A stretch of 34,856 nucleotides of DNA from Mobilitalea sp. (GTDB lineage: Bacteria > Bacillota_A > Clostridia > Lachnospirales > Lachnospiraceae), in NCBI GenBank assembly GCA_029974875.1, contig JARKQP010000926.1, forward strand, positions 1-34,856, given 5' to 3'. Under the pieces are notes generated by a model that ran no database searches, was not told the origin of the DNA, and saw only the letters and a list, made by a program, of their open reading frames with translations. Shown here piece after piece: positions 34,226 through 34,856 of this stretch (positions within the stretch are counted from its first letter, which is position 1; every line of letters starts with the position of its first letter). Position numbers and translations under genes: made by a program.

Positions 34226-34282
34226 GGCCTGTTCACTTTTTGGATAGGTCATCAAAAAGTGAAAGGCACGGGTATAAACATG
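34226..34282 (+). promoter_or_regulatory. Recurrent leader element, copy 3 (before the AllA-like gene)
   Basis: Hairpin A pairs GGCCTGTTCA (34226-34235) with TGGATAGGTC (34241-34250), all ten positions paired with three G-U. Hairpin B pairs TTCACTTTTTG (34232-34242) with CAAAAAGTGAA (34253-34263), perfect 11 pairs with a 10-base loop GATAGGTCAT. The two overlap, so only one can form. The core AAAGGCACGGGTATAAAC then leads to ATG 34280. Relative to copy 2 a stem pair changes from A-T to C-G. Confidence 0.6.
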
Positions 34283-34768
34283 AGGATTGTAAATATTGAA
34301 AAGCTATCAAAGGAAGCATTTGCACCATTTGGATCATACTATGATTTTGAAAATCCGGAAGGACATGCATTAATGGGAGAATTACACAAGTTTTTTCCGG
34401 ACCGTTTATCAGAATCTTATACAGGCAGGCTGGGATTTTCGCAAATTACAGTTAAGAAGCCGGAAGAAATGATTATTAATGCTATTGAATACCATACAAC
34501 AACACCTGAACTAATATTACCGTTAAATGATGATATGATTATTCATGTTGCTCCTGCATCAGCAGGAACACCGGTAGTGGACCAGACGAGAGCATTCCGT
34601 GTTCCTAAGAATACCCTGGTTAAGATTAATACGGCAATCTGGCATCTGGCACCTTTACCCGTAAATGAAGCAGAGCTAAAAGCAATTATTATATTGCCGG
34701 AATGCACTTATATGAATGACATAAAGGTAGTTGAACTAAAAGAAGGGGAGCAATTTATTATTCGATAA
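34280..34768 (+). CDS. AllA-like cupin (ureidoglycolate lyase superfamily)
   Basis: A small single-domain cupin-type protein of 162 residues from ATG 34280; an upstream in-frame GTG at 34259 would add seven residues but lies in the recurrent leader. It resembles ureidoglycolate lyase (AllA), which splits ureidoglycolate into glyoxylate and urea: the N-terminal LSKEAFAPFGSYYDF and the AIWHLAPLPV segment match the family's AFAPFG and WHxPLLPL signatures. The second histidine usual after WH is replaced by L, and no other ureide or purine gene is nearby. The actual substrate is therefore uncertain; a sugar-acid or keto-acid role is equally possible. A terminator was not seen before the window ends. 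Confidence 0.7.
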   Translation: MRIVNIEKLSKEAFAPFGSYYDFENPEGHALMGELHKFFPDRLSESYTGRLGFSQITVKKPEEMIINAIEYHTTTPELILPLNDDMIIHVAPASAGTPVVDQTRAFRVPKNTLVKINTAIWHLAPLPVNEAELKAIIILPECTYMNDIKVVELKEGEQFIIR

Positions 34769-34856
34769 TTTGTTTTAGGGTGTAAATTTTTTGTAGAAAG
34801 AGATATTAGGCGATTAAACCAGGAATACACAAAGTGCCAACGGTTATTTGACACAA

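Overview
The window looks like a carbohydrate-foraging locus from a Gram-positive Clostridia genome, most likely Lachnospiraceae-like. This is inferred from low-to-middle GC, AGGAGG-type ribosome binding sites, YesM/YesN-type two-component regulation, LplA/LplB/LplC-type sugar ABC importers without a dedicated ATPase gene, and a glycoside-pentoside-hexuronide symporter. Species cannot be assigned from the sequence alone. No rRNA, tRNA, CRISPR array or complete insertion sequence was seen.

Layout. (1) 1-753: 3' part of a DUF368 polyprenyl-phosphate transporter, ending in a terminator. (2) 1142-10015, locus A: YesM-type histidine kinase, a short YesN-type regulator, a solute-binding lipoprotein, two permeases and a GH78 alpha-L-rhamnosidase. 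(3) 10260-11606: a MATE exporter between two terminators. (4) 11885-18369, locus B: a second GH78, a GH3 beta-glycosidase and a GPH-type sugar symporter, facing a convergent AraC-type regulator (18385-19575, minus). (5) 19912-32097, locus C: a paralogous AraC-type regulator, a second binding protein, two permeases, GH43, a second GH3 and a third GH78. (6) 32139-34856: a small unidentified ORF, an Rpn-type PD-(D/E)XK nuclease (minus), a long intergenic region and an AllA-like cupin.

How it fits together. None of the six glycosidases has a signal peptide, so the picture is import of short rhamnose-containing oligosaccharides or glycosides by ABC (A, C) or symport (B), followed by intracellular trimming: GH78 removes L-rhamnose, GH3 removes beta-linked sugar, GH43 removes arabinofuranose or xylose. 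Candidate substrates are pectic rhamnogalacturonan side chains or plant rhamnosyl-glucosides (flavonoid or saponin glycosides). No polysaccharide lyase or rhamnose catabolic gene is present to decide between them.

The least explained signals are at the RNA level. A leader element recurs directly before three unrelated genes (7370, 19575 minus, 34280): a 22-nt near-identical segment ending in the start codon, preceded by a hairpin that in two copies competes with a second hairpin and shows compensatory changes. A second family, two homologous terminator-like hairpins (11641 and 21140), keeps its stem register by covariation and also keeps its loop sequence.
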